DNA of 64,000 nt from Anaerotignum lactatifermentans (GCF_016902535.1 NZ_JACSNY010000003.1:1-64000); one strand, 5' to 3'. Positions 24,681-34,116 are shown, numbered from the stretch's first letter. Notes: a model not told the origin generated them from the letters alone. Program-made: numbers and translations.

Positions 24681-26828
24681 ATGGAAGAAATGACCATTCG
24701 GCTGAAGGGATTGACTTGCGCCAACTGTGCCGGGAAGATCGAGGATGCTGTGGAAAAAATGGAGGAAACCAGGGAGGTGCACCTGAATCTGATGAAACAG
24801 GAACTGCGGCTGACACTGGCAGAGGGCGCGGCCCGGGAATCTGTCTTTGAGAAGGTCCGGGATACCGTAAAAAAATACGAAAGCCATGTGGAGGTCAGTC
24901 TGGCGGAGCCGGGCAGTCATTCCCATGACCATGAGGAACATTGTCATGAGGGCTGCTGCGGCCACACCCATGGGCAGGAGGAAGACCATACACACAGCCA
25001 TGAGGAAGGCTTTGGAAAGAAACAGCTGCTTCGCTTTTCTCTGGGGCTGGCGCTGTTTCTGGCGGCGGTGCTTTGGCAGGGAGAAGGAGAGACGCTGCTG
25101 TTTCTGGGGGCCTATGTGGTTTTTGGCTATGATGTACTGTGGCGGGCCTTGCGGAATATTTCCAAAGGTCAGATTTTTGACGAGAATTTCCTCATGTCCC
25201 TGTCTACGATAGGCGCATTGGTGATCGGAGAAATGGCGGAGGCTGTTTTTGTCATGCTCTTTTATCAGATCGGCGAGGCTTTTCAGGCGTATGCCGTGGC
25301 CCGTTCCAGAAAGTCCATTACGGCGCTGCTGGATATTCGGCCCGATACGGTTTGGCTGCTGACGGAAGAAGGCCCCCGACAGGTTTCTCCGGAACAGGTA
25401 GCTGTGGGGGACAGGATTCTGGTGAAGGCCGGGGAACGTATCCCACTGGACGGCATCATCAAAAAAGGCTCCGCCATGGCGGATACCTCCGCTTTGACGG
25501 GGGAATCGGTGCCCCGGTTTTTGCGGGAGGGAGACATGGCCCTCAGCGGCTGCATCGATCAGGATGGCCTTTTGGAAATCGAAGTCACTAAGGAATTTGG
25601 GGAATCCATGGTCATGAAGATACTGGAAATGGTGGAAAACGCCGCCGCCAGAAAATCCAGAACGGAGCGGTTCATCACCCGTTTTGCCAGAGTGTACACG
25701 CCGGTGGTAGTGGCTTTGGCGGTGGTTCTGGCGGTACTGCCGCCGGTACTGGGCATGGGGGAATTTTCCATGTGGCTGGGCCGGGCGCTGATTTTTCTGG
25801 TGGTTTCCTGTCCCTGCGCTTTGGTGCTGTCTGTGCCCCTGACTTATTTCGCCGGCATTGGCGCCGCTTCCAGAAACGGGATTCTGGTCAAAGGCGGCGG
25901 GGATCTGGATACCCTTTGCCATGTGGAACGGGTGGTGTTCGATAAGACAGGCACCCTGACGGAAGGGAAATTTTCCGTTACGGAAATACGGGCGGAGAAG
26001 GCGGAAGAATTGCTGGCGCTGGCGGCTGCCGCGGAAGGCTCCTCCAATCACCCCATCGCCAGAGCCGTGGTGGAAAAATACCATCAGGCGGGAACGGTGC
26101 CCCAGCCTGCCCTCAGCGACATCAAGGAACGAGGCGGCTTTGGCATCACCTGTCGGGCAGAGGGAGAAGAGGTTCTTCTGGGGAACCGCCGTCTGCTGGC
26201 GGAGGCCGGCATCGACTGTCCTGTCTATGAAGGGGCCGGTTCCGTCATCTATGCCGCCAAAGGCGGGAAATATCTGGGATGTCTGGTGGTGGCCGACCAG
26301 ATTCGTCCGGGATGCGTCGAAGGGCTGAAAAGCCTGCGTCAGGCGGGAATCCGGGAAATGGTCATGCTGACGGGAGACCGGCGGGAAACGGCGGAGGCCG
26401 TAGGCAAAGAGCTGGGCATGGACCACGTGCGGGCGGAACTGCTGCCCCAGGATAAGCTGGCGTCAATGGAAGGCTTTCTGGAGCTGGAAGGTACGGCGAA
26501 AACGGCTTTTGTGGGGGATGGCATCAATGACGCGCCGGTACTGGCCGGGGCAGATGTGGGCATTGCCATGGGGGCCATTGGCTCGGATGCCGCCATTGAG
26601 GCGGCGGATGTGGTGCTCATGGAGGATGAGATCGGCAAGCTTGCCGTGGCACTGCGGATCGCCAGAAATACCCGACGTATCGTCCTGCAGAATATTGTAT
26701 TCGCTTTGGCGGTAAAGGCGGCGGTACTGCTGCTGAGCGCCGTGGGACTGGCGACCATGTGGATGGCGGTATTTGCCGATGTGGGCGTGGCGCTGATCGC
26801 CATTTGGAACGCCATGCGGAAAAAATAA
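24681..26828 (+). CDS. Zinc/cadmium-exporting P1B-type ATPase
   Basis: The 715-residue protein has an N-terminal HMA domain with TCANCAG (residues ~13-19) and a histidine-rich linker (about 75-115; HSHDHEEHCH then CGHTHGQEEDHTHSHEE). Membrane segments follow, with the CPC ion motif in VSCPCALVLS, the phosphorylation site DKTGTLTEGK, SSNHPIARAVV and the hinge GDGINDAPVLAGADVG. P1B-2 pumps (ZntA/CadA) export Zn2+, Cd2+ and Pb2+. GAGGTGAGA precedes the ATG. Two linked operators indicate zinc-responsive control. The His-rich stretch suggests a zinc chelating role. Confidence 0.96.
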   Translation: MEEMTIRLKGLTCANCAGKIEDAVEKMEETREVHLNLMKQELRLTLAEGAARESVFEKVRDTVKKYESHVEVSLAEPGSHSHDHEEHCHEGCCGHTHGQEEDHTHSHEEGFGKKQLLRFSLGLALFLAAVLWQGEGETLLFLGAYVVFGYDVLWRALRNISKGQIFDENFLMSLSTIGALVIGEMAEAVFVMLFYQIGEAFQAYAVARSRKSITALLDIRPDTVWLLTEEGPRQVSPEQVAVGDRILVKAGERIPLDGIIKKGSAMADTSALTGESVPRFLREGDMALSGCIDQDGLLEIEVTKEFGESMVMKILEMVENAAARKSRTERFITRFARVYTPVVVALAVVLAVLPPVLGMGEFSMWLGRALIFLVVSCPCALVLSVPLTYFAGIGAASRNGILVKGGGDLDTLCHVERVVFDKTGTLTEGKFSVTEIRAEKAEELLALAAAAEGSSNHPIARAVVEKYHQAGTVPQPALSDIKERGGFGITCRAEGEEVLLGNRRLLAEAGIDCPVYEGAGSVIYAAKGGKYLGCLVVADQIRPGCVEGLKSLRQAGIREMVMLTGDRRETAEAVGKELGMDHVRAELLPQDKLASMEGFLELEGTAKTAFVGDGINDAPVLAGADVGIAMGAIGSDAAIEAADVVLMEDEIGKLAVALRIARNTRRIVLQNIVFALAVKAAVLLLSAVGLATMWMAVFADVGVALIAIWNAMRKK

Positions 26829-26864
26829 AAACAGATCGGGAGAAGATCCCTCCTGAAAAAAATG

Positions 26865-26908
26865 ATGGCTGGAATTCCTGGTGTTCAGGAATTCCAGCCA
26901 TATTTTTT
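26865..26908. terminator. Perfect 16-bp hairpin (repeat family copy 3)
   Basis: ATGGCTGGAATTCCTG (26865-26880) pairs perfectly with 26886-26901 around GTGTT, with A and T runs on both sides. It ends both the ATPase gene and the convergent lipoprotein gene. TCCTGAAAAAAATG precedes it as in other copies. Confidence 0.9.
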
Positions 26909-26932
26909 TGATGAAACAGCCCCTTTGTTTCA

Positions 26933-27436
26933 TCAAGAGGATTGGTTTGCTTCGTTCGCTCTGGTGCTGCCGCTGTACGTAACGGCATCGGGATCGAAGG
27001 GCTCCACCTGGCAGCGGAGATCGCAGGCGGCCCCATCGCCTGTGATGTAAAAGATATTGAGTCCCTTTTTCAAAGAGACGGTGATCTGGTTTTGCGTTTC
27101 TTCCGTCACAGCGGCGGAATCCAGCGGCACCTCTACGGGATCGGTTTTGCCTTCGGTATAATAGCCGATGGCGGCGTTTCCGGCGTCTTTGGTAAAGCTG
27201 AACGTAATATCCGCGTCGGTTTCCCTTTTGGCGGAAATGTACAGGAAGTCGGAGGGGATTTCGCTGGGTGAAATGGAAAAATTCACCGAGATCACATCCT
27301 GGCCCGCTACCTGTAAGGTCTCAAAGGCTGCCGGCTCCCCCTGCGGCAACGGTGTCTCCTCCTGGGCGCCGTGGACACAGGCCGCCAATGCCAGACAGAC
27401 CACGCCGCAGATCAATGAGAATCTGATTTGTTTCAT
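26933..27436 (-). CDS. Small lipoprotein of unknown function
   Basis: A 167-residue protein with a lipoprotein signal peptide (MKQIRFSLICGVVCLALAAC, lipobox LAAC, cysteine 20). A ~145-residue beta-rich outside domain without recognisable motifs follows, holding one cysteine pair (CDLRC). AGAAGG precedes the ATG. It is anchored to the outer face of the membrane. I recognise no family. It shares terminator copy 3 with the zinc ATPase, but nothing links it functionally to that operon. Confidence 0.82.
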   Translation of the reverse strand: MKQIRFSLICGVVCLALAACVHGAQEETPLPQGEPAAFETLQVAGQDVISVNFSISPSEIPSDFLYISAKRETDADITFSFTKDAGNAAIGYYTEGKTDPVEVPLDSAAVTEETQNQITVSLKKGLNIFYITGDGAACDLRCQVEPFDPDAVTYSGSTRANEANQSS

Positions 27437-27612
27437 CCTTCTGTTGTCACCTCTTTATATTTGGTCCTTACAGTATAGCTTATGATTTTTACAGCTCTCC
27501 TAAAAATCATTTAAAAATTCTTTAATATAAAATTGCGGGAACAGAAAAATATGGAAGAATTTATGAAGAAAAAATGAAATCAAAAACAGACCTTTTGGGA
27601 GAAAGAAAACCA

Positions 27613-27668
27613 CGCAAAAAAAAATCGCCGGAATCCTCTGTACTGTCAGGGTTCCAGCGATGTTTTTG
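27613..27668. terminator. Repeat-family hairpin (copy 4)
   Basis: ATCGCCGGAATCCT (27624-27637) pairs, with wobbles, with AGGGTTCCAGCGAT (27648-27661), flanked by A8 and a T-rich stretch. It ends the minus-strand DUF951 operon. The rest of the 27437-27692 gap shows only AT-rich sequence. Confidence 0.8.
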
Positions 27669-27692
27669 TTTTGGGGAAGGGATCGTATTCTG

Positions 27693-27890
27693 TTATTCCT
27701 GAGGCGGCTGTGCCTGGGAAATGATTTTTTTCACGTTTTTTTCGAATTTTACCCGGGGCAGCATGACCATGTGGCCGCAGCCGCAGCACTTGATGCGAAA
27801 ATCAATGCCTGTGCGCAGGATTTCCCATTGGTTGGAACCGCAGGGATGGGCTTTTTTCATTTGTACGACGTCTCCGACGGAAAACTGCAT
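27693..27890 (-). CDS. DUF951 family protein
   Basis: A 65-residue protein matching DUF951 end to end: VGDVVQMKKAHPCGSNQWEI, then CCGCGHMVMLPRVKFEKNVK with a CxxCG-like pair (CCGCG). It is probably a small zinc-binding, beta-barrel-like protein. It lies three bases after the MscS gene, a frequent neighbour of DUF951 in Firmicutes. Function is unknown. Confidence 0.92.
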   Translation of the reverse strand: MQFSVGDVVQMKKAHPCGSNQWEILRTGIDFRIKCCGCGHMVMLPRVKFEKNVKKIISQAQPPQE

Positions 27891-27893
27891 GGC

Positions 27894-28793
27894 TCAAGCC
27901 TCCTTTTCGTTGATGATATGGAGCGTACGCTGGGGATAAGGGATCTCGATGCCCTCGGCGTCCAGCCGGTTTTTGATCCGGCGGCGCAGCTCCGCTTCCA
28001 CGGCGATATTTGTCTTGACCCGGCATTTTGCCACGATCTTGATGGTAACGGCGGAATCGTCCAGACCGGTGATGCCTACGATGACGGGCGTCTCCAGAAT
28101 ATCCGCCATATCTTTGGTATGTTCCATTTCGTCCCGGAGGACCTCCAGCACGTGGTCGATGCTGGCGTCATAGGAAACGCCTACGGTGACGACGGCATTG
28201 ATAAATTCCCGGCACATATTGGTGACGGTGCCCAGAGAACCATTGGGAATGATATGAACGCAGCCCTGCGCATCCCGCAGTTTGGTGGAACGCAGTGTCA
28301 CGCTTTCCACGGTACCGGTGATATTCTGGATGGTGACGATATCCCCTACGGCATAGTGGTCCTCAAAAAGGATGAAGAATCCTTCCAGCATATCGGTAAC
28401 GACGCTCTGGGCGCCCAGACCGATGGCCACGGAGCCGGCGCTGGCCACCACCAGCATGGATTTGGAATCCACACCGAGAAAAGTCAGAACGGTAAAGATG
28501 CCGATAAAATAGATCAGATATTTTACGACACTGGAAGTAATGGAGTTCAGTGTTTTGGCTTTGCGCTGGGTCATGGCCAGACGCTGTTTTTTTGTCTGTG
28601 CCGCGAAGAATTTCTTCATGGCGTGGTTGATGACACGGATCAGAAACCAGCAGATTACAAAGGTCAGAATGATCTTCAAAAGCACAATGCCGATGTCTGT
28701 GGCGGTTTCCAACAGTTTTTCCGTGGTAGGCAGCCAGGAGGTGCGGAGTGTTTCTCCGGCCTGCTGGAGGGCCTGTTCTGTGGTTTCGGTCAT
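27894..28793 (-). CDS. MscS-family mechanosensitive channel
   Basis: The 299-residue protein has a hydrophobic N-terminus with about three membrane segments (about 33-55, 85-105, 108-130). The pore-lining helix and beta domain follow, with VVASAGSVAIGLGAQSVVTD then GFFILFEDHYAVGD, and a C-terminal mixed domain ends in PYPQRTLHI. It releases solutes on membrane tension. The ATG overlaps the stop of the upstream amidotransferase (ATGA), and AAAGGAGG precedes it. This is a small MscS of YkuT/YhdY type rather than an extended channel. Confidence 0.94.
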   Translation of the reverse strand: MTETTEQALQQAGETLRTSWLPTTEKLLETATDIGIVLLKIILTFVICWFLIRVINHAMKKFFAAQTKKQRLAMTQRKAKTLNSITSSVVKYLIYFIGIFTVLTFLGVDSKSMLVVASAGSVAIGLGAQSVVTDMLEGFFILFEDHYAVGDIVTIQNITGTVESVTLRSTKLRDAQGCVHIIPNGSLGTVTNMCREFINAVVTVGVSYDASIDHVLEVLRDEMEHTKDMADILETPVIVGITGLDDSAVTIKIVAKCRVKTNIAVEAELRRRIKNRLDAEGIEIPYPQRTLHIINEKEA

Positions 28794-29500
28794 GGCATAC
28801 GCCTCCTTTCACGATAGCACATAGCCGCCTGTACAAAATGAGCGAAGAGGGCTTCCTGCTCTTTTGTCCTCATGGCCTCCGGGTGCCACTGCACCCCCAG
28901 AACAAAGGGCTTATCCGCCGCTTCTATGGCCTCTGTCAGTCCGTCGGGGCTTTGGGCGGCGGCAGTCATCCCTGCTCCCAAAAAGGAAACGGCCTGATGA
29001 TGGACGGAATTGACAATGATTTTTTCCTTCTGCCACAGCCGGGCCAGAAGACTGCCCTCTGTGGGTGTGATGGAATGGGTGCCGCAGGGCCGGGGCGCCT
29101 GCTGGCTGTGTTTTAAGGTAGTGCCGGTCTGAGCGGCGATGTCCTGATAGATGCCGCCGCCCGCGGCGATATTCATGATCTGCATGCCGCGGCAGATGCC
29201 AAGAATAGGGATATCCGTCTTCAGAGCCTCTTTGCACAGGGCCAGTTCATATTCGTCCCGCAGCGGGGAAATCTCTCCGTTTTCCCAAATGGGCTCCTCT
29301 CCAAAGAGCAGCGGATTGATGTCTCCGCCGCCGCTGAAGATCAGCCCGTCGATAAAGTCGGGGAACGCTTCGCCGGGGACGAGCAGGATGGGGATGCCGC
29401 CGGCCTGTATGACGGCAAAGGTGTAGTCCTCGCTGATTTTGAACCGGCGTTTTTCATAGGAATAATCCGGCGTAATGCCGATCAAAGGTTTTTCGTTCAT
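28790..29500 (-). CDS. Class-I glutamine amidotransferase-like hydrolase (PuuD/peptidase C26)
   Basis: The 236-residue protein has the triad motifs GICRGMQIMN (nucleophile Cys) and QWHPEAM (His and Glu), with ISGGGDINPLLFGEEP-like loops as in gamma-glutamyl-GABA hydrolases. It probably cleaves gamma-glutamyl amides, but the substrate is not known. I chose ATG 29500, ten bases after AAAGGAG; the open frame upstream has no site. It heads a minus-strand operon with MscS and DUF951. Confidence 0.9.
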   Translation of the reverse strand: MNEKPLIGITPDYSYEKRRFKISEDYTFAVIQAGGIPILLVPGEAFPDFIDGLIFSGGGDINPLLFGEEPIWENGEISPLRDEYELALCKEALKTDIPILGICRGMQIMNIAAGGGIYQDIAAQTGTTLKHSQQAPRPCGTHSITPTEGSLLARLWQKEKIIVNSVHHQAVSFLGAGMTAAAQSPDGLTEAIEAADKPFVLGVQWHPEAMRTKEQEALFAHFVQAAMCYRERRRMP

Positions 29501-29530
29501 AAGTATGCTCCTTTTTTTCTTATCCCTTAC

Positions 29531-29559
29531 AGTATACAAAAGGGCGGCGGTTTTGGCAA
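29531..29559 (-). promoter_or_regulatory. Promoter of the amidotransferase-mscS-DUF951 operon
   Basis: Minus strand: TTGCCA (29559-29554), 17 bp, TATACT (29536-29531). Confidence 0.7.
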
Positions 29560-29620
29560 CGAAAGGCGGCAAAAAAGGACGGCCTTTGTCGCGGGAGGGC
29601 GGAAGGATGGCGGCGGAAAC

Positions 29621-29650
29621 TTGCGGAAGTGTCTTTTTCTGTGGTATAAT
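29621..29650 (+). promoter_or_regulatory. mtnN promoter
   Basis: TTGCGG (29621-29626), 18 bp, TATAAT (29645-29650). The ~100-base leader to mtnN is GC-rich with a CCGCGG-based inverted repeat. I see no known riboswitch consensus in it. Confidence 0.65.
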
Positions 29651-29754
29651 TAAATTTATCACAAGCCCCTGTGGGCAGCACCCGCCGCGGCGAGGCAGAC
29701 AGATGTGCCGCGGGACTGGGAAAAAATACGTCAGAGAAACGGGAGTTGAGAACT

Positions 29755-30459
29755 ATGAGGACCATAGGCATTATTGGCGCGATGGAAGAAGAGATCGCGT
29801 TTCTGAGAGAAAAAATGGAGATTGTGACCACAAAAAGTGTTTTGGGGTTATCCTATGATATCGGAAGATACGCCGGAAACAGCATTGTTCTGGTAAAAAG
29901 CGGCATTGGGAAGGTCAACGCCGCCCTTTGCACCCAGGCTATGATCGACCACTTTGGTGTGGACTATGTCATCAATATCGGTGTGGCGGGCGGTCTTTCC
30001 CCGGAGCTTCGGGTGGGAGATATCCTGATCTCCACAGACGCCGTACAGCATGATATGGATACCAGTGTGCTGGGGGACACGGTAGGCACGATTCCCCGTA
30101 TGGCGGAGAGCTATTTCAAGGCCGATGAGGCCATGATCGCGCTGGCGGAAAAAGCAGCGGAGGAATGCGGTCTGGACTGCCGCATCCTCAAAGGCAGAGT
30201 AGCCAGCGGCGACCAGTTCATCAGTTCCGGGCAACAGCGGGAAAAAATCCGCAAAACCGTGCAGGGGGACTGTGCCGAAATGGAAGGGGCGGCCATTGCT
30301 CACGCCTGCTATCTGAACCGGATTCCTTTTTTGATTATCCGGGCCATTTCCGATGACGCCGGAGACGAAGCAGGCATGTCCTTCGATGAATTCTGTGTCA
30401 TGGCGGCGGAACGCAGCAGTCGGTTGGTGGAAAAAATGCTGGAGCATATGAACGGATAA
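29755..30459 (+). CDS. mtnN: 5'-methylthioadenosine/S-adenosylhomocysteine nucleosidase
   Basis: The 234-residue protein has MRTIGIIGAMEEEIAFL, the catalytic glutamate region EMEGAAIAHA and the base-binding SDDAGDEAG loop, all typical of MTA/SAH nucleosidases. It cleaves adenine from MTA, SAH and 5'-deoxyadenosine, recycling methyl-transfer and radical-SAM by-products. This fits a genome with radical-SAM enzymes such as MtaB nearby. I chose ATG 29755, nine bases after GGGAG; the longer frame upstream is leader. Confidence 0.96.
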   Translation: MRTIGIIGAMEEEIAFLREKMEIVTTKSVLGLSYDIGRYAGNSIVLVKSGIGKVNAALCTQAMIDHFGVDYVINIGVAGGLSPELRVGDILISTDAVQHDMDTSVLGDTVGTIPRMAESYFKADEAMIALAEKAAEECGLDCRILKGRVASGDQFISSGQQREKIRKTVQGDCAEMEGAAIAHACYLNRIPFLIIRAISDDAGDEAGMSFDEFCVMAAERSSRLVEKMLEHMNG

Positions 30460-30540
30460 GGAACCTGTTTGTGTTTTCTGGAAAGAAGAATGTGTTTGTA
30501 TGGAAGTACATAAAAATTCCATAATTCTTTTGTGAATCTA

Positions 30541-30569
30541 TTGTCAAGTGTATACTGGTGGGGTATAAT
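30541..30569 (+). promoter_or_regulatory. Promoter of the 155-residue unknown gene
   Basis: TTGTCA (30541-30546), 17 bp, TATAAT (30564-30569). About 120 bases of leader follow. Confidence 0.75.
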
Positions 30570-30696
30570 ATCTGCGAACGGAGGTTTCGCCGGGGGATTG
30601 AAAAAAAGAAAATGCGCTTTTTTTTCAAGGCGGGAAAACCGCTCACATACTGCGATCAACCTATAGGATATCAATACACAGGGAGGATGAAAGGCT

Positions 30697-31164
30697 ATGA
30701 CGGCAAAAACACATGGCTACATTACAAAAGAGATCGAACTGGAACAGATTTATCGTTTTATTCTGCGGTATTTCGATCCGGAAGCTAAGGTAAACCGTTA
30801 TGAGAACAGATTCGGCGAAAGCAACGAAATGGCAGTATATTTTACCTATAAGGGCGAGGAAAGACGGCTGTTCACTATGGTATACAAGAGCCGCAAGTTC
30901 TCCAAGACCGGGGAGAAGAAACGTCTGATTTTTCTGGATCTGGATTACTGGGGCCACAGTGTGGAAATCATGCGCTCCATCATGTCCTTCTTCAGCGGCT
31001 GGATGGACGAAAACGACTGCGACAAGGAAGGTCCTTACTTCATTGACGAGCAGCCTGATGGTGTTGTGCCCAATATCATCAAGATCACCAGAAAAGAGCT
31101 GAACAAACGGATGGGCGGTATGGTCGTTATCATTGACGATGACGACGAGGAAGAAGAAAACTGA
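30697..31164 (+). CDS. Protein of unknown function with acidic tail
   Basis: A 155-residue soluble protein with mixed alpha/beta predicted structure and a striking acidic end (VVIIDDDDEEEEN). GGGAGGATG precedes the ATG at a normal distance. I recognise no family. It has its own promoter and terminator and is therefore monocistronic. There are no catalytic-looking motifs; several aromatic and charged blocks (DLDYWGHSVEIMRSIMSFFS) may form a binding surface. It does not look transferred, as its codon use resembles its neighbours. Confidence 0.82.
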   Translation: MTAKTHGYITKEIELEQIYRFILRYFDPEAKVNRYENRFGESNEMAVYFTYKGEERRLFTMVYKSRKFSKTGEKKRLIFLDLDYWGHSVEIMRSIMSFFSGWMDENDCDKEGPYFIDEQPDGVVPNIIKITRKELNKRMGGMVVIIDDDDEEEEN

Positions 31165-31195
31165 GTTCTTCCGTACAGAAGCAAACAGGCAGCAA

Positions 31196-31240
31196 AGGCG
31201 CGGCGTTTTCCCGTAAAAGGGGGAGTCCGCGCCTTTTTTT
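31196..31240 (+). terminator. Terminator after the 155-residue unknown gene
   Basis: AGGCGCGG (31196-31203) pairs perfectly with CCGCGCCT (31227-31234), with an inner TTTTCCC/GGGGGA stem. T7 follows. Confidence 0.92.
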
Positions 31241-31253
31241 GCTGTCTCGGCGG

Positions 31254-31282
31254 TTGAAACCCGCACGGCTTCATGCTATACT
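31254..31282 (+). promoter_or_regulatory. Promoter of the unknown-cof-mtaB operon
   Basis: TTGAAA (31254-31259), 17 bp, TATACT (31277-31282). Confidence 0.75.
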
Positions 31283-31323
31283 GATAATGGCATCATATTT
31301 TTTTTCGGAAGGGCGGTGGCGGT

Positions 31324-31902
31324 ATGTGCGAAGAAAAAGGAATCAGACAAATGGTAGATGAGGATATTGCACGCAGTCAGGCTCTTTGGACGGAGTATTC
31401 CTATGACAAGGAAAAAATGGCGGAACTGTTTCGGGAACTGCTTTCGCGCTATGATGAAAAAATAGAAGGGTTCCACGAGGACCTCTGGGTGATCCAGAAC
31501 CGGGAATCCTCGGCGGACACGGCGGCCATTTACCGGCACAATATCCGGCTGCTGCTGGAGCGGCTGGAGGGCTTTCGGGAAAACGGCTATACCAATGAGG
31601 GCCTGCTGGAATACTATATTCGGAAAGAACAGCGCCAGATCGACCTGACGGCTAATTTTACGTCGGTGCGGCTGGCTTTTGGGATGCGCCGGATGATGCC
31701 GCTGGAGAAAGAAGAGATCATGGAACGGCTGGACGAGATGGAAGAGATCTGCGCGCTGCCCGTGCCGAAAGGAAAGAAATGGGAGATGCTGCGGGGCCAT
31801 CTGGTGTGGCTCTCCGGCAAGGATGTGGAAACGGCTTTGCAGATATTGCCGCTGTTTTTCCGCATCAACGATATGATTACACAGAGGATGGAAGATGATT
31901 AA
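31324..31902 (+). CDS. Helical protein of unknown function
   Basis: A 192-residue soluble, almost wholly helical and charged protein with no signal peptide, membrane segment or recognisable motif. GGGCGGTGGCGGT is a poor ribosome site. It overlaps the downstream Cof phosphatase by eight bases, so the two are co-translated, and a promoter lies 40 bases upstream. No role can be assigned. Its length and composition suggest a scaffold or binding protein rather than an enzyme. Confidence 0.75.
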   Translation: MCEEKGIRQMVDEDIARSQALWTEYSYDKEKMAELFRELLSRYDEKIEGFHEDLWVIQNRESSADTAAIYRHNIRLLLERLEGFRENGYTNEGLLEYYIRKEQRQIDLTANFTSVRLAFGMRRMMPLEKEEIMERLDEMEEICALPVPKGKKWEMLRGHLVWLSGKDVETALQILPLFFRINDMITQRMEDD

Positions 31903-32686
31903 GCTGATCGTGTCCGATATGGACGGTACGTTATTGAATGACGAAAAAAAGATAGCGCCGGGTTTTTATGACCTTCTGCCCCGGCTGAAGGAGAGGGGAA
32001 TCCGTTTTGTGGTGGCAAGCGGCAGACAGTACCCCAGCCTGAAGCAGGACTTTGCGGAACACATCCGGGATGTGGCGGTCATTGCCGAAAACGGCGCTTT
32101 TATCGTGGAGGACGGCAGGGAGCTCTATTTTCGGGGTATGAATGAAAAACAGCTGAACTGTTGTCTGGACGCTGTGGCGGCCATGCCGGAGGTAGAGCCG
32201 CTGCTGTGCGCCAAATACTGTGCCTATACCAGCAGTCGGGAGATGTACGAGCTGTTGGCGGCGCCCAAATTCCATTATGAGATGCGTCTGGTGGACAGTC
32301 TGTACGGCATCACGAAGGATGTGACGAAGGTTTCCCTCATCGAGTACAGCGGCGTAGGGGCGGAGGCCTGCTATCAAAAGCTGGCGCCGATGCTGCCGGA
32401 GGATGTAACGCTGGTGGTTTCCGGTGACGGCTGTCTGGATACGGGACTGAAGGGCGTCCATAAAGGGGCCGCTGTGGCCCAACTGCAGAAGATGTGGAAC
32501 ATCACGCCGGAGGAAACGGTGGTCTTTGGGGATCAGTTCAATGATGTGGAGATGTTCTCTCAGGCGGCATACAGCTATGCCATGGAAAACGCTGTACCTC
32601 AGGTGCGGCGGCAGGCCCGCTTTGTGGCGGGCAGCAATAATGACGGCGCCGTAGTGAAGGTGATTCGGGAACTGCTGGCGCTGTAA
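31895..32686 (+). CDS. Cof-type HAD-family phosphatase
   Basis: The 263-residue protein has HAD motif I DMDGTLLND, motif II VVASGRQY, and a C2B cap (about 80-190). A lysine region near HKGAAVAQL and motif III/IV FGDQFNDVEMF follow. These enzymes dephosphorylate sugar phosphates, pyridoxal phosphate or flavin precursors; the substrate cannot be told. It overlaps the upstream unknown gene and is 13 bases before mtaB. Confidence 0.95.
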   Translation: MIKLIVSDMDGTLLNDEKKIAPGFYDLLPRLKERGIRFVVASGRQYPSLKQDFAEHIRDVAVIAENGAFIVEDGRELYFRGMNEKQLNCCLDAVAAMPEVEPLLCAKYCAYTSSREMYELLAAPKFHYEMRLVDSLYGITKDVTKVSLIEYSGVGAEACYQKLAPMLPEDVTLVVSGDGCLDTGLKGVHKGAAVAQLQKMWNITPEETVVFGDQFNDVEMFSQAAYSYAMENAVPQVRRQARFVAGSNNDGAVVKVIRELLAL

Positions 32687-32699
32687 GAGGAGAAGGATT

Positions 32700-34001
32700 A
32701 TGAAGAGAATCGCGAGTTATGCCTTGGGATGCAAGGTAAATCAATATGAAAGCGAAGCCATCGCGGAACTGTTCGCGGAAAAAGGCTATGAGGTGGTTTC
32801 TGTGGAGGATACGGCGGATATTTACGTCATCAATACCTGCACCGTTACCAATTTCGGAGATAAGAAGTCCCGTCAGCTGATCCGCAAGGTAAAGCGGCAG
32901 AATCCACAGGCCGTGGTGGCGGTAGTGGGATGTTACGCCCAGACAGCGCCGGAGGAAATGAAGGCCGTGGAGGGGGTAAATCTGGTCATCGGTACCAAGG
33001 ACAAGGGTAAAATCGTGGAGCTGGTAGAGCAGTACCAGCCGGAAGAAGGCGTATGCAGCTATGTGACAGACATTATGCATGAGCGGGTGTTTGAGCCGCT
33101 GGAGATCAAAAAGCTGGCCAATCGCACCAGAGCCTATCTGAAAATACAGGATGGGTGCAGTCAGTTCTGTTCTTACTGCATCATCCCCTATGCCAGAGGC
33201 CCGATCCGCAGCCGCGCGCCGGAGGATGTGCTGGCGGAGGTACGGCGTCTGGCGGAGAATGGTTTCCGGGAGGTGGTACTGGCGGGCATCCATGTGGCCA
33301 GCTACGGCAAGGATCTGAAAACCACCAGTCTGCTGGACATTATCCGGCAGGTCCATGGGGTGGAAGGCATCGACCGGATTCGTTTCAGCTCCATTGAGCC
33401 CAATGTGGTAACGGAGGAATTCGCGGCGGCCATGGCGGAGCTGCCTAAGGTCTGCGACCATTTCCATCTGTCTTTGCAGAGCGGCTGTGACAAAACATTA
33501 AAGGAAATGAACCGGAAATACGATACGGCCAAATACCGTCAGGCAGTGGCATTACTGAAAAAATACCTGCCGGATGTGGCGGTGACGACGGATATTATTG
33601 TGGGCTTCCCCGGGGAAACAGAAGAAGATTTCCGGCAGAGCGCCGATTTTGCCAGAGAAATGGGATTTTCCAAAATCCATGTATTCCCTTATTCCCCCAA
33701 ACGGGGCACCCCGGCGGCGGAGCGGAAGGACCAGCTTCCAAACAGCGTGAAGCAGGAACGCAGCCATGCCCTCATCGCGGTAGGGGAGAAACTGGCGGAA
33801 CGCTTTTTGCAGGCCCATGTGGGCAAGGTAATGCCGGTGCTTTTTGAGCGGGCTGTGGAAGACGGCGTTTATGAGGGCCATACCACCAACTATATGAAAG
33901 TACACGCCAAAAGCGGACAGGATCTTTCCAATGTGATCCTGCCGGTACGAATCCTTTCCTGGGAAGGGGAGATGGCTTTGGGCGAAGTGACGGAATCCTG
34001 A
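32700..34001 (+). CDS. mtaB: tRNA (t6A37) methylthiotransferase MtaB
   Basis: The 433-residue protein has an N-terminal UPF0004 domain with three cysteines ([24 protein letters not shown]). A radical-SAM core with CSQFCSYC follows, and a C-terminal TRAM-like segment begins around residue 370. The [10 protein letters not shown] start separates MtaB from MiaB and RimO. It adds a methylthio group to t6A at position 37 of ANN-decoding tRNAs, using two Fe-S clusters. GAGGAGAAGG precedes the ATG. Confidence 0.96.
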   Translation: MKRIASYALGCKVNQYESEAIAELFAEKGYEVVSVEDTADIYVINTCTVTNFGDKKSRQLIRKVKRQNPQAVVAVVGCYAQTAPEEMKAVEGVNLVIGTKDKGKIVELVEQYQPEEGVCSYVTDIMHERVFEPLEIKKLANRTRAYLKIQDGCSQFCSYCIIPYARGPIRSRAPEDVLAEVRRLAENGFREVVLAGIHVASYGKDLKTTSLLDIIRQVHGVEGIDRIRFSSIEPNVVTEEFAAAMAELPKVCDHFHLSLQSGCDKTLKEMNRKYDTAKYRQAVALLKKYLPDVAVTTDIIVGFPGETEEDFRQSADFAREMGFSKIHVFPYSPKRGTPAAERKDQLPNSVKQERSHALIAVGEKLAERFLQAHVGKVMPVLFERAVEDGVYEGHTTNYMKVHAKSGQDLSNVILPVRILSWEGEMALGEVTES

Positions 34002-34034
34002 CGGCTTTTGTAACAATTCTGTAAGGATTCGACG

Positions 34035-34063
34035 GTTGCAATCATTCCCGGAATATATTATCA
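34035..34063 (+). promoter_or_regulatory. Promoter of ireB-ruvX-yrzB
   Basis: TTGCAA (34035-34040), 17 bp, TATCAT (34058-34063). Confidence 0.6.
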
Positions 34064-34116
34064 TGGAAGAAAGTATTGGCGGGCAGCGGCAGGCTGTGGA
34101 ACGGAGAGTGATCACA

